This document shows positions 48,348 to 59,692 of a stretch of 60,606 bases of DNA, piece by piece. Under the pieces are notes generated by a model that did no database searches, was not told where the DNA came from, and saw only the letters and a program-made list of their open reading frames with translations. The position numbers and the translations under genes are program-made. Location: contig JAVKOQ010000313.1 in the NCBI GenBank assembly GCA_031835245.1, forward strand, positions 1 through 60,606, written 5' to 3'. Origin of the DNA: Balamuthia mandrillaris. Lineage: Eukaryota; Discosea; Longamoebia; Balamuthiidae. Numbering within the stretch: position 1 is the first letter of the stretch; each line of letters begins with the position of its first letter.

Positions 48348-48651
48348 ATCGTGTCAAAACAACAAACATAATAGAGGTTACTTTCTGTTGATGTATTGCT
48401 TTTTTGCTTCTTCGTGTTTGTTGTGTCTCTCTCCTTTTTCCTTCTTTTTCTTAAATTTCTTTCTTTTTGTTTTGTAAATAGGTGCACAAAGTTGACCCAA
48501 CACCAACAGAGCATAGAAAATAAACAACCCAAATCCCTTTCCTCTATTTTCACGTTATTCAACTGTTTTAATTTATTTAAATTAATCATGTTATCTAAAT
48601 AATAGCAAGAGAAAGAAAAGACGAATAGAGCATTACAACGTCAACGGAGAG

Positions 48652-50861
48652 ATGCAACAACAAGAAGACCAACCTTTAGCGTATCGTCCTTCTTCACCTC
48701 GTTCCAATGGCGCAAAGAAAGGTTTTAAAATTCTTGCTCCCTTTTTGAAATAACTATCTTTTTTTTTTTTTGAGTTTTGAGAACTCAAAATCAGTTTTTT
48801 TTTCTTTTAGTCGCAATCGTAACAGAAGAGGCAAACGACGTTCAAACAGAAGAAGAAAACGACGAGGACAGCAAAAACAATTGTGATGATCAATGGCAAG
48901 TGGGCACACCTCGAGACCAGGCTGAACTTGGAACTGATCTCCTTCTTCGCGCCGAACGAGTCAAACGAGAACGGAACGAACAAGCCAAACAAAAACAACG
49001 CAGTCATACGCTTCAAACTGGCGACGTTAAGGCTTCAAACAGGATCGAACAAAAGGACAAAGTAGCAACAAATAACGAAGACGAAACAAAGAAAGAAGAG
49101 AAAGGAAAAGAGAAAGAAAAAGAAGAAGAGAAGCTCTTGGCCGACCGAGCTACTGCAGCGATGGTACCCAGCGAACCAATGGTATCAACAAAGCCTTCTT
49201 CTGCTTCTGTTGATCCTCTGCAACTTGATCTGAACAACGTTCGTAAAAATGTTTGTAGCGATGATGAAGAACAAGCAGATGAAGAGGAAGTGAGAAAAGC
49301 AGACGAGGAAGATGACAGTGATGATGACGCCAGAAATAAGTTCAAGTTAAGAAAATGTGTCTCACAAAACGTGTTGAAGAAAACGGCCGATTCAGAATGG
49401 CTTCTCGAACAACTTCGTAACTGTTCTTCTAATGACGAACAAGAAAACCAAGTAGAAGACAAAAGACGTTCCAAAACACTGTCACCCGTTGATCTGCAAT
49501 CCATCAGAAACAACGACAGCAACAACAATAACAACGGACGAAGAAGAATGGCTTCATTGTCAAAGTCAGCAAGAAAAACGCCGAGAATGTCATCACATTC
49601 ATCTTCGGGAAGAAGAAAAGGAATATACAAGGAGATGCCGCCTGTTGAGAATGTTGGATTGGATACATTAGGACCTTTTGACGACCCATTCTTGATTTGT
49701 AGATTCACGTTAAAGAAGTATTATCTTCAGGAAGGCCTGAACACGATCGGTATGTTATCTTACATGTCATTCCTTATTTTTCATTGCTTAAAAATACATG
49801 AATGCTATTAGGGAGAGCACATACAACAATAACAATGAATGAAGCCACAATGTCGAGGCAACATTGCGCTATACTCATAGAAAACGGCAAACTATGGATC
49901 TCTGATCGTAACTCTACTCACGGCACATTTGTTGGAAGGCAACGAATAAGCGACAATACTCAACTCACGAAAGGTTAAACTTTTCTTTTGCTCTGTTTGA
50001 AAACATGAGATTAACAATGTTTAAATGAACAGGAGTAAAGCTGCGATTAGGGGAGAGACGTTTAGTGTTGGATTGGCGAACTCCGTTGATCGAAGGCGAA
50101 TTATGCAAACGCAGTCCCGCCTTCCACAAGAGTTGGCAGAAACGATATTGTGTGCTTCGCCTCAAGTGCCGTTCTGCCTTTCCAAAACTGTACTATTATA
50201 AGACTTCCAAAGTGCGTTATCGCCTCCTTTGTTCTTTTTCTATTTCTCCATTTTTTTTCTTTTTCTCTGCTTCTTCATTCTTCATATTGGGGGTGAGTAA
50301 CACCATGATGAACTCTTTCACACATTACTTTCTTTTTCTGAGAATATCTCTGCTGAACTTCTGCAATTCTGAATGTTTTATCTCCTCCTTTCTTTTGTTC
50401 GCTGTTCTTTTTCTTTTCTTTAGCTTCTTGTTTCTTTTTGCTTTCGCTAACTTTAAAAAACAAAACAGAGTAAAGAACCATTAGGAAAGCTAGATATTCG
50501 AGACATCATCAAAGTAACAGACTCGGATAAGCCCAACATCTTCACCATCAAAACCAAGAATCGAACCTACGAGATGAGGGCTTCCTCCGAGAGCCTTCGC
50601 AACGAATGGAGCCACGCCTTTGCTCTCGCTCTGCGTAACTTGCGCGAAGGGGTTTACACTCGGAACAGCAGCCGAAGTGGAAGCCGAAGCCACGACCACC
50701 ATGAGGACGATACGTACTCCTCCTCTTCCACCTCTTCTTATCGAAGCACATTCACTGCTTCGAGGTCGACGACGTCGTTGTCTTCGTCGTCCCCGTCGAG
50801 GAGACCTTCCACATACAACCAACGCTATCCGCATCGCAACGAAGCCACATGGAACGGATAA
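48652..50861 (+). CDS. FHA and PH domain protein
   Basis: Five exons, 580 aa: 48652-48721, 48811-49749, 49812-49973, 50033-50211, 50469-50861. A long charged, low-complexity start (about 1-300) precedes an FHA domain at about 315-405 with GRAHTTITMNEATMSRQHCAIL and SDRNSTHGTFVG, the phosphothreonine-binding loops, and a PH domain at about 405-510 (LIEGELCKRSPAFHKSWQKRYCVL; ending NEWSHAFALAL with the conserved Trp). The C-terminus is Ser-rich. FHA reads phosphothreonine and PH binds phosphoinositides or proteins, so a membrane-linked signalling adaptor is inferred. The first exon (MQQQEDQPLAYRPSSPRSNG) was chosen because it splices in phase to the otherwise startless main exon. Confidence 0.85.
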
Positions 50862-51219
50862 ACACGAACTTGCAACAGAGAGAGAGAGAGCGAGAGAATT
50901 ATTTTTTGTAAGGTTAAAAGTTTGTCAATATTATCACAATTTAACGATGATTGGTGATATTTTAGAAAGCTGAAGATAGTTCATAATAATTAAGCTGTTA
51001 TTAAAATTATCGAAAATAATCTCTTCTTGCGTTACGGAGCGATTGGAGAAGGAAACGAGAAACTTGAGAAAGCCTTCCCCGCTGCCCACGAACGAACATT
51101 GGTGCCATTTCTAGCTCGTTTTTTCACTGACTCTTTTGTGCCTGCGTTATGTAAAGAAGAGCCAACAAAAAATAACGAAAGAGAAAACGGCGTTCAGTCA
51201 CAGAAGTATAGACAAAAAA
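50862..51219. other. Intergenic region, tandem plus-strand genes
   Basis: AT-rich 3' part of the FHA-PH gene with GAGAGA at about 50878-50896, then the leader of the phosphoesterase gene. An in-frame ATG at 51136 upstream of the chosen start could add 28 residues. No other gene is visible. Confidence 0.4.
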
Positions 51220-51869
51220 ATGCAGAAAGCAGCTGAAGAAGAACTGCCAGTTCCGGAGAACGATGCCGTTTGTCACCAACAGAAGGGCAAAACAACAAAT
51301 ACCAAGAACCGATCCACAAAGACTCCATTATGGCGGTGCAATGCTTGCCGTTGGCACCTTTTCCTTCCAATCACCTCCGAAGAAGAAAAGAAAGAAGCTT
51401 GTCCGTTATGTTCCAGTTCGATTGGGCTTTCTGAAGAAGAAAGCAGCCCACCATTCCGTCCCCCAAACCCTTTTGCTTCTTCTTTGTTATTTTCTTCTTG
51501 CCAAGAAGTACAAGAAAACGAGGAACAAGAAGGGAAGAGAAGAGGAAAGGTTCAAGTGTATAATATTGGAACAGTGAAACAAAGGAAGAAGAAAGCCATT
51601 CCACCGAAAGAAGAAGGCGCCACTCGCTTCGTTTGCATATCAGACACGCACAGCAAACATAGACAGCTCGACCTGCCTGAAGCTGACGTTCTTATTCATT
51701 GTACCTTTCCCCTTTCCTTTCCATTTGTACGGTTGTGAGAATAACTTTCTGTTTTGTAAAGGTGGTGACTTCAGTTTAAGCTGCAAAGAAGAAGAGCTGC
51801 TCGACTTTACTGAATGGATTGCCGAGCTGCCATTTGCTCACAAGATTGTCATTGCTGGTAAACTCCCTG

Positions 51870-51900
<31 letters not shown>

Positions 51901-52535
51901 ATAACAATGATAAATGAACAGGAAATCACGATGTAATGATGGACACAGTGTTCTATGAACGGCATTGGTGGCGTTACCACCGACAAAAAGTGGAGCATCA
52001 TATTCAACTCAAACAACGATTGGAAGAGGTTTGTACATATCTCGAACACAAACTCTATCAAGTAAACGGCATCAACATCTTTGGTTCTCCATGGTTTGTT
52101 CTTTTCCCCATGTCTTTCTTCTTCTTTAATGTTGATAAAAGCATGAAAAGGGTGCCGTACTATCACGATTGGGCGTTCATGTTGGATGACGAAGCAACTC
52201 TCGCAGAAGGATGGCGAATGATCCCACCAACAGTGGATGTGCTGGTAACGCATGGCCCTCCTCGTGGCATCAGGGATGGGCCGATGACTGCTGGTTGCAT
52301 TCCGCTTGCCGAAGCTGTCTTGAAGCGAATAAAGCCTGCCGTTCATTGCTTTGGCCACATCCACGCTGGGTAAAGAGCTTTTTTTTTTACTGTGTTTCTT
52401 TCTATTTTCTCATGTTTAACTCTTCGCAGGTACGGCATGGCTAAGCGAGGCTCATCTGTGTTTCTCAATGCTGCAACCGTCAATAATAGGTACAAGGTAG
52501 CTAACACACCCATAGTCTTTGATGTTTATAAATAA
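51220..52535 (+). CDS. MPPED-like calcineurin-fold metallophosphoesterase
   Basis: Five exons, 357 aa: 51220-51700, 51762-51857, 51922-52093, 52151-52369, 52430-52535. An N-terminal segment has two Cys pairs (CNAC and CPLC) that could form a zinc ribbon, then a charged linker. The phosphoesterase core begins FVCISDTHSKH (metal Asp and His), continues HCGDFS, GNHDV, VLVTHGPP and CFGHIHAGYG, and ends FLNAATVN. All metal ligands are present. MPPED1/2 are brain-enriched phosphodiesterases in animals; substrate here unknown. The exon 3-4 join (acceptor after CATGAAAAG) restores the conserved GSPW. Confidence 0.9.
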
Positions 52536-52697
52536 ACCCACAACGAAGAAACAGCGTGAGCATCCGTTCAACACTGGATGATTTGAGACACGCTAGGGTC
52601 CTCTCGTACGTAAGACGCGTCGGTAGAGGGAACAGTTGGTTTCTCGTTGTGCAAAGATGCACTCTGAAGCAAGTCAGTGGAACATTCAGCAGGTTGA

Positions 52698-52920
52698 CTA
52701 GTCAACAAATGAGTTCAGATTTCTTTTGATGCCAAACGTCGTCTTGTCAGTGGCGCTGTCCACTTTTTGTTTGCGTGAGCTGCGCAGGTCACACCATCTT
52801 TATCAAAGTCAGTTTCAGAAATTTTGTTCACAAAGAGAGAGAGAGAGAGAGAGAAGAGAGATAAAGGGAGAAGCAAGGGGGCAGCGGGGGAGAGATATAA
52901 GAGGAGAGAGAAGGAGAGAG

Positions 52921-52951
<31 letters not shown>

Positions 52952-53764
52952 ATCAAACTGAAGGGGATTTCCGGCTTCGAATCTGGCTCGGCTCCATCGT
53001 TTGGTGCGGCGGTGCTCGCCTTCTCTTAGGATGTCTTTGTTAACCTTTACAATACGCGCTTTACGAGGACGATGGAAGACATTAGGAGCGCTTTCCCACA
53101 TGGCCTTTGTTGGTGCATATATCGACAGTAGATCTATAAAATAACGATGATGCTGTTTCATACCATTTGTAATTGATACTGAAATAAGTAGAGAACACAA
53201 GGGATAGGAAGAGAGGAAGAAAAAGAAAAGAGTATGCAGAAGAAAATGAGGAATAGAAACCGTTAAGAAATGGGGAAAATGAAGACCAAGGTATGACTTG
53301 CAAAAGTCGAGTTGAATATGCGCTTGCCATCCCGATACATGAATTCTATATCAGACGCGAGTTGCTGATCAGAAAAATGAAATAAAAGAAAGATGAGATA
53401 GGACATGGCAAACATACTTGTCAGGAGAGTCCATAAGACAACAGCTACAAATTGCATTTGTCCTTTCAAAAATAATCCAGTACTCGTGCTTTGTGCCCTG
53501 CTCGTCCTCTCCCTTGTTGAAGAGCGAAGAAACATGAGCTCATATGAATAGATGAGAGAGAGAGAGAGAGAGAGAAAACGAACGGCAAGTTGCTGAGACA
53601 ATTGAGAAAGACGCGCTCGTTCTTTGCTGGAATCAGCGGATCTCTTCAAAGTGGCAATAGCTTGCTTGACTTCATCTTTCAACTCTTCTTTTGTAAGCTG
53701 TCCCGTTTCCACTTCATCAGAAAGCTTATTGTTTGCCGCTTCCTAAAGTGAAGAACGAAAGGAA

Positions 53765-53804
<40 letters not shown>

Positions 53805-55277
53805 AAGGGTGGGAGGGAGAATGGTCAGTAAACTACTAAAATAAAGGCATCCGTACAAACGTACAAACGGCATGAATATGAAAGACAACAACGCTTCCGC
53901 AGCCATCATTCTAACTTTTTTATCTTCATTCTCGTCTAGAAGCTGAACCAATGACCATATCGCCCTATTTTTTTTTTTCCTGCATTCTTAGTAACAATTA
54001 AGGAACAGAAGGAAGGAACAACTGACTTGTGATCGTAGAAAGTAGGAAGCTCCTCTTCTGCAACTGTGGAAAGAAGGAAGTTGTAACACTTGAGAGCAAC
54101 CACCGTCACCTTTGCTGGTGGTTTTTTGTCTTCTTCTAGTTTGAAAAGTACAAACCCAAAGAAAAAGAAAGTCACTCCAATAAAGAAAGATGCAACACGA
54201 ATGCGTGATAAAAGTCTTACCTGTGGTGCCTTCTTCGCCTTCTTCGTTGTATTCGTGTTCGGCATCCCAAAAGGGCGAGTCAGTGAAAACAAAGTAACGT
54301 CGCAGAAAAGCCATAAAATCGCCTGTCAGAGTTGAGGAATTGCTGAAAAACACTATCCATGTCGCTGCTTTTATCGCCTGTAGTTAAGATTTGCTCAGTT
54401 TATGACAACGGTCAGAAAGAGGAGGCATTACCTCAGCTCGGAGAGCAGCCAAGGATGGATTGCTGCCCTCTTTTTGGTCTTGGTGTTCGTCGTCTTCCAT
54501 TTTGATGACAGCAACCACAAACGACAACATTTCCATCATCATGTCCTCCGTTCCTTCTCTGGTGTAAAAGCACAGAGCCACAACCAACCCCAAAATGCTA
54601 TGCTGCAGTTGTTCAAGTTTGTCATTTGTGCTGCTGTGGTTTCTCGCGCTTTGTTTCTTCTTTCGATCTTGAGAGGTTGACGTTGTTGCGGTGGTGGAAG
54701 TTCTTCCGACCAATATTTTCTTCACAAGTTTCTCTAAATCCTCCCATCTTCAAAAATAAGTGAGAAACAAGAAGAAGAAAGAATGAAGAACAAGAAGAAG
54801 AAGAAGAACAAGAAGAAGATAAGAGAACACGAACAAGAACAAGAAGAACTAAGAAGAGAGCCAAGAGAGCAGAGAGATACCTATTAAGAGGGTCCTCCTC
54901 GTCTTTCTCGGATTGCAGCAACCAGCCCAAGCTACGACCAAGGTGAGTGAAGATGAACCGTGATAAACCATCTACAAGCAAAATACGTCTGTCTACCTCT
55001 CTGCAATGGTTGGTTTTGTTAAAAACAAAAAAACGAAGCAGCATGAGCAAGCAACCAAAAACAAAGACGACGACAACGACGACGACGACAACGGCAACAA
55101 CAACAAAGAGAAAGACTTGTGGAATGGGTACGTGTGGGCCGAAAGGAGTTCCGTCCACAGTTCACGGTTTTGGGATTGGTCCTTGCTCCATTGCACAGAA
55201 GAAGCGCTTGGCTCATTTGCTTTCAAGTCACGCCAGCGGCGGCGGTGGCTGCCGTTCTTCTCTCTTGCTCTTTGCAT
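52698..55277 (-). CDS. IFRD (interferon-related developmental regulator)-like protein
   Basis: Ten exons, 502 aa: 55277-55132, 55000-54881, 54747-54432, 54377-54221, 54135-54027, 53979-53865, 53742-53584, 53364-53298, 53178-52959, 52797-52698. Helical repeats fill about 50-390 (LQHSILGLVVALCFYTREG, VVALKCYNFLLSTV, WSLVQLLDENEDKKVRMMAAEALLSF), and the C-terminal part (TNGMKQHHRYFIDLLSIYAP, ESAPNVFHRPRKARIVKVNKD) resembles the IFRD C-terminal motif with its SA...KAR signature. IFRD proteins are transcription cofactors in animals and ribosome-associated in some eukaryotes. The family call rests on domain order. A run of 11 A at the start of exon 6 encodes four Lys. Confidence 0.65.
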
Positions 55278-55445
55278 GTTGGTTTGCTTTTTGTTCTTTT
55301 TTTGGTGAATACTTTTTTTGTTCAGATGAAAGAGCGTTTTTGATTTTCAATTGGAGGATAATGGATATCTTTGATTTTCTATTGGCCAAAGCGCCAAAAA
55401 GAAAAGAAAGAGGAACTTAGGAGAGACTCTATGGGCGTGGCAGAG

Positions 55446-56501
55446 TCACCTTGTTTTCTGATAGATGTAGAAGGTTGCGGAGCCAGCTTTGACTCCATAG
55501 CGACACCTCTCCTTCCCGCATAGTCGAAATGCTGACCTACAATTCACCCTCTCTGCTTCCGCTCCCTCTTCTTCCTCTTGCTCCTCCCTTCTTTCCCTTC
55601 GTTTCTGCTTCTTCTTGCTCTTCTCTTCTGACCACAGCGGGGTCGTTTGGCAAAGCACCAAGCTCCCTGCTCGCAGCTTCATTACCTTCTCTCTCACCTG
55701 TTCCATCATCTCCTCCGTGAAGCATGTTGCTGGCACAAACACCACGTCGGCCTCTTTCTCCCATTCGGCCTTCATACTATCTCCTTCCACTACTTCTATT
55801 TCAACCTCCTCATCTGCTTCCGTTTCTTCTTTCTTCAAGTGCTCTGTTGAGCCTCCTTCATCTTGTGCCTTTTCTTGTTCTTCTTGCCTTCGTCTTTGTT
55901 GCTGAGCTAAAAAGGCTTCTTTCACAGACAAAGCAGCCGCATGCAGCTCCGGAACGAGCTCTATCCCACAACAACGCCGGAACAGGGTGGAGTACATGGT
56001 AGCGACCATCAAAACTGCTTTTCCAGTTCCGCTTCCGATGTCATAAAATACTAATCCCTCCTCTTGCTCTTGCTGGTGTCTTTGTTGCCGAAGAGGACGA
56101 AGAAGAGGTAGCAGGTGGTCATCCCAAAAACGGGCAAAGGCACAGAGGTTGACTTCGCCATAGGTTAGGGATGGCTGAAAGCTTTGCTTGGCTCTTCGCT
56201 CTTCTTTGGCTTTTTGGGCGATCTGGTAGCCATTCACCGAGAGCGAGCTGAACACATTTTCCAGTGCTCTTAACTTACTTTCCACAGAGAGACCTCTCCT
56301 TCCGTTCTTGTCTTCTCCGTCCTCTTGGTCATCAAAACGTTGTGCTTCATTGTTTCTTTTTGCTTCAGGCTTGCTCTTCTGTCGTTTGTTCTCCCTTTCT
56401 TTCTCTTCTTGTTGCGTTGGTGGCTCCAGCTGTTCCTTCCTCGTTTGGTGAGGCATCTCCTTGTCGAGCGGTGGTGGTCTGCTACGCTTTTGTTGCAACA
56501 T
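55446..56501 (-). CDS. DOT1-like class I methyltransferase
   Basis: Single-exon frame of 351 aa from the ATG at 56501. After a Lys/Glu/Gln-rich basic start (about 1-75) comes a helical part (ALENVFSSLSVNGYQIAQKA), SLTYGEVNLCAFARFWDD, and the SAM site FYDIGSGTGKAVLMVA with CCGIELVPELHAAA, then EVVEGDSMKAEWEKEADVVFVPATCF and SLVLCQTTPLW. The order DxGSGxG plus GIE is that of DOT1, the H3K79 methyltransferase, but such proteins also include divergent relatives, so the target is not certain. An acidic insertion lies between the SAM motifs. Confidence 0.7.
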   Translation of the reverse strand: MLQQKRSRPPPLDKEMPHQTRKEQLEPPTQQEEKERENKRQKSKPEAKRNNEAQRFDDQEDGEDKNGRRGLSVESKLRALENVFSSLSVNGYQIAQKAKEERRAKQSFQPSLTYGEVNLCAFARFWDDHLLPLLRPLRQQRHQQEQEEGLVFYDIGSGTGKAVLMVATMYSTLFRRCCGIELVPELHAAALSVKEAFLAQQQRRRQEEQEKAQDEGGSTEHLKKEETEADEEVEIEVVEGDSMKAEWEKEADVVFVPATCFTEEMMEQVREKVMKLRAGSLVLCQTTPLWSEEKSKKKQKRRERREEQEEEEGAEAERVNCRSAFRLCGKERCRYGVKAGSATFYIYQKTR

Positions 56502-56654
56502 CTTTATTTTTTTTGCCTGCAGCAACAGTGGAGGTTTTTGTTAATTATTCTATGCGGGAATTAATTAATTCACCATTATTCTACTTTTTGTCGATAAATT
56601 CAGAAAATTTCGGACTGCTACTAATAAATTATCGATACGTATTTCGTAGGAAAA

Positions 56655-56751
<97 letters not shown>

Positions 56752-56913
56752 GGAGAAAGTGAATGAGAAGAAGAAATCAGACAAAACAAAACGCTTTTAC
56801 TACAAACATGCTCCTAATGGTGGGAAAGAAGAAAGAAAGAACAAGGTGCTTTCCTGTTATCACCTCAGCCTTGGCATTTGCTTCTCAATCACGCATTATG
56901 TTGACGTGAGAGG
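56502..56913. other. Intergenic region with long (GA)n run
   Basis: Between the DOT1-like gene and the cenH3 3' end (both minus). It contains a pure GA dinucleotide run of about 85 nt at 56659-56744, flanked by AT-rich sequence, and the likely cenH3 3' UTR. No gene is seen. Confidence 0.6.
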
Positions 56914-57117
56914 TTAGTACAATGCCTCGCTGAACCCTCTGATTCGCCGCGCCAATGCTATGTCTGTGCGTTGTGAAAGAGGGATAAAAGCAGGAAGGGG
57001 TGAGAAAGGTGAAAGAAGAATACAAGAACGAGAACAAGGTGGTGAGAAAAAAGTGAAAGAAAGTAACCTTTTGGCATGATAGTAACTCTTTTTGCGTGTA
57101 TGCAACATAAGTTTCTG

Positions 57118-57153
<36 letters not shown>

Positions 57154-57721
57154 ATGTGAGCTCCACGTTTTCCAATGCAAGAGAAGGCGTGGTGTTTGGA
57201 AGGAGAGCGTGCGGCTGCACGAAAAAAAAAATCAAACAAATAGAAAAACAGAATACATACGCATCTTCAAACAGTTGGACGAGATACATCTCTGCCGACT
57301 CTTGCAACGCCAACAAAGCTTGTGCTTGCCAACGAAACTCCGTGTCAGCAAGATATGCCTTCGCCAGCTCTCTCACCTTTTTTTTTGCATTTCAAAAATC
57401 AATCAATCCATAAACCTCTCAAACCGTTTTTTTTTTAAAAAAAAAAGAACGAACCACTCGTGCAAAGGGTAATTTGGGGATCAACAGGTCGGTGCTGCGT
57501 TGCAACTTGCGTATTTCTCGAATGGCAACGGTGCCTGGACGAAATCTTCTTTTCTTGTGCGGGGCAACGATGGGGGTCAGGTCCACGCCCACTTTACGGA
57601 AGGGTTTGGACTGCTTGCGCGGGGAACGTGTCGAGGGAGAAGAGGAGGACGCAGGAGAGGAAGCAGAAGAAGACGGTCCAGCTCCGCTACCGCTGCCACG
57701 CGTTGGCCCTCTTTTCGGCAT
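56914..57721 (-). CDS. Centromeric histone H3 (CENP-A/cenH3)
   Basis: Four exons, 159 aa: 57721-57455, 57376-57261, 57114-57068, 56963-56914. The histone fold follows a divergent 60-residue Ser/Pro/Arg tail: [34 protein letters not shown], then loop 1 [20 protein letters not shown], which has two more residues than H3 and the [10 protein letters not shown] of animal CENP-A, and [30 protein letters not shown]. The tail has no match to the canonical ARTKQTAR start. These features are diagnostic of cenH3, which marks kinetochore chromatin. Canonical H3 genes are often intronless; this one has three introns. Confidence 0.9.
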
Positions 57722-58288
57722 CTCTTTCTTTTCTTTTCTGTAATCTTTGTTAAAAGTTTAATGCGCCTGGTCCACCAAAATGAAGCCGGCGGGAGTCGAA
57801 CTGGGGGACTTTGGTTAGCGTATTTTGTTTTAGGTTTCATGAGAAAACTACATGAAAACTCGGCCTTTGGACGTTGAAATTTCGAGTGGGCCCCTCCCCC
57901 TTACTGGTTCTTCTTCTTGCGTTTCTTACATACAATTAACCGAACGGTCAGGTTGACCTCTCCCTCCCGCTTCGAAGCTGATCCGCGCGATGCCAGTGGA
58001 CTCGTTTGGCCTGCCAAATGTGGCTCCACCAGCAGGAAGTGCCTCGGACGCAGCGAGAGGCGGAAGCCGGCCAGCCCCCCTCCAGGGGGCCAACACATAG
58101 GCTTAGGCACTCCCAGCAGCCGTCCGACCAACGCTTTTGTTGTTCCCAGTACCTCGCGCTCTCTCTCTCTCTCCTTTCTTTCCTTTTTCTCCGCTTTCCT
58201 CTTTCCTCTCTGGCTTCACTATTATTACAAGACCAGATGCAACAAAGGTTTACTTTAAAGCAGAAATTGAAACGGAGAAACCGGCCAT
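57722..58288. other. Interval with one unplaced minus-strand frame
   Basis: Between cenH3 and the Ubl-PIN gene. A minus-strand frame over about 57901-58125 (GGGLAGFRLSLRPRHFLLVE, then REGEVNLTVRLIVCKKRKKK) reads as protein-like and GC-rich, and follows a possible acceptor ACAACAAAAG, but no first exon or ATG with good context was found. It may be the last exon of an unrecognised gene. A GTTCGACTC box near 57795 (minus) was considered for a tRNA and rejected. Confidence 0.3.
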
Positions 58289-59692
58289 TCAGAAGCAGAT
58301 GTAGAATAAGAACAAGAGGAAGATGAACAGGAGAAAAGCTGCTGACGACAACTGTAGTTTCAGGACTGCTTCGCGAAGCCGGACATTTTCCTCCTCTACC
58401 AAGCTGAGCCTCTCTTCCATTCTCCTCAGCTTCTCTTCCGTCGAGCGTAGCTTTTCTTCCGTCGAGCGTAGCTTCTCTTCCGTCGAGCGTAGCTTCTCTT
58501 CCGTCGAGCGTAGCTTCTCTTCCGTCGAGCGTAGCTTCTCTTCCGTCGCGCGGAACTCGTCATACATTTCGAACTGTGTCTCCCTCACCGAACAGCAGCT
58601 TGTGTTGTGGCCGCTCGCTCTGCAGTAGCCACAAACTCTGTGGCGTGCACAGCGGTCGGGTGAATGGCCGGTCCCCAAACAGAGAGCGCAACGGGCTTGG
58701 TGGCTGCTGTGCGAGATGTCGTCGGAGGAGACGCAAAGCTTCTGGTCGTGGTGCTGGCCGCAGCATTTCCAACAAGCCCAGCGAGAATCCCTCAAAGGCT
58801 TTGGCACCTCATCCTCCAAGCGATTGAGGGCATCGCCAAGTGACCAGATGGAGACAGGCTTCATATCGGGGTACTTGCTAAATACCTTTTGCAGAAGGTT
58901 CTCATCGAAGGATAGCCTTAACGCGAAACGGAGGTTGGAGGACACCAGACCAAGAAAGTTGGAGCCAAGGTGTCGCTTAAGGAACAGCGCCTCTCCGTAG
59001 ATCCTAAAGTCTTGCTTGTTGGCCGCCTTCCAACTGTATGGCAGACGAGACTCGGAAACGAACTTGTGCATCTCCTCGGAGAAGTCTCTGCCGCGGGGAG
59101 TGCTGCAAACAGGGCTGATTCCATACCTGGCCAGCATTTCCGGAGCCGGGGCGCACTCAGCTAGCACTGTCGTAGTCAAGACAGGTTGAATCCCTGCTTT
59201 CTTCAGAAGATCCAATACCTTCCTCGCCACCGCCTGCCTTTTTCTTCTCGCCGTTGTGTCCACCAGATCAATCAAGACATTTGTGTCCAAGGCCACCACT
59301 TTTTGGTCCACATTGCAAAGCCTGTGCAAGTCTTGGTTCAGGGTCGGGTGGCGTTTCCTCTTTGAAAGAAAGCACTCAAACGGAAGGGCCGGAACTGGAG
59401 GTCGCCCAGGAACGGTGGAGCTTGGGCAGGGCTTTACCCAATACCTTCCTGGCGGAAGTTTTTCTGGAGAGCTGATGATGGCTTTGTTCTTCCCCAACAT
59501 CAACAAAGGTTTCAGTCCAACGTCACTCCTGATGCGCTCCTTTATTTTGTCCACACTCCACCCTTCCGCAGAGTCAAAGGACCAGGTACGTGGCGACCCT
59601 TCTAGGTGCACAAGGACTATGGTAAAGGCGAGTTAACCCTAAGTTGAGAGAAAAGAAGCAAAAAAAGAACTGCTACCTGTTCCTTCGGTCAT
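58289..59692 (-). CDS. Ubl-PIN-triple zinc knuckle-coiled coil-tail anchor protein
   Basis: Two exons, 59692-59677 and 59616-58289, 447 aa. Residues 1-68 look like a ubiquitin-type beta-grasp (TVLVHLEGSPRTWSFD, VDKIKERIRSDVG). About 110-265 fit a PIN nuclease fold: VVALDTNVLIDLV (Asp116), VLAEC (Glu159), DFRIYGEAL (Asp208), then VSSNLRF where the fourth acid is usually found. Three CX2CX4HX4C knuckles follow at 287-300, 315-328 and 334-347. Six RSTEEKL heptads (365-403) form a coiled coil, and residues 431-447 are a hydrophobic C-terminal anchor. The whole suggests an RNA-binding, possibly RNA-cutting protein fixed to an organelle membrane; no family known to me has this order. No reverse transcriptase or capsid parts are near it. 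Confidence 0.8.
58430..58555. repeat. Six tandem 21-nt coding repeats
   Basis: Units of CTTCTCTTCCGTCGAGCGTAG on the plus strand, nearly identical, at 58430, 58451, 58472, 58493, 58514 and 58535 (last degenerate). On the minus strand they encode the seven-residue repeat STEEKLR in the Ubl-PIN protein. Near-identity at silent sites points to recent expansion. Confidence 0.9.

Noticed and set aside
57765-57830. Possible tRNA on the minus strand, with a GTTCGACTC B-box-like sequence
   Set aside because: The flanks cannot form a T stem (CCCAG against CCCGC) and no matching acceptor or A box is found upstream.
58289-59692. A retroelement Gag-like gene, because of the CCHC knuckles
   Set aside because: It has an intron, a PIN-like core and a tail anchor, and no reverse transcriptase, integrase or terminal repeats nearby.
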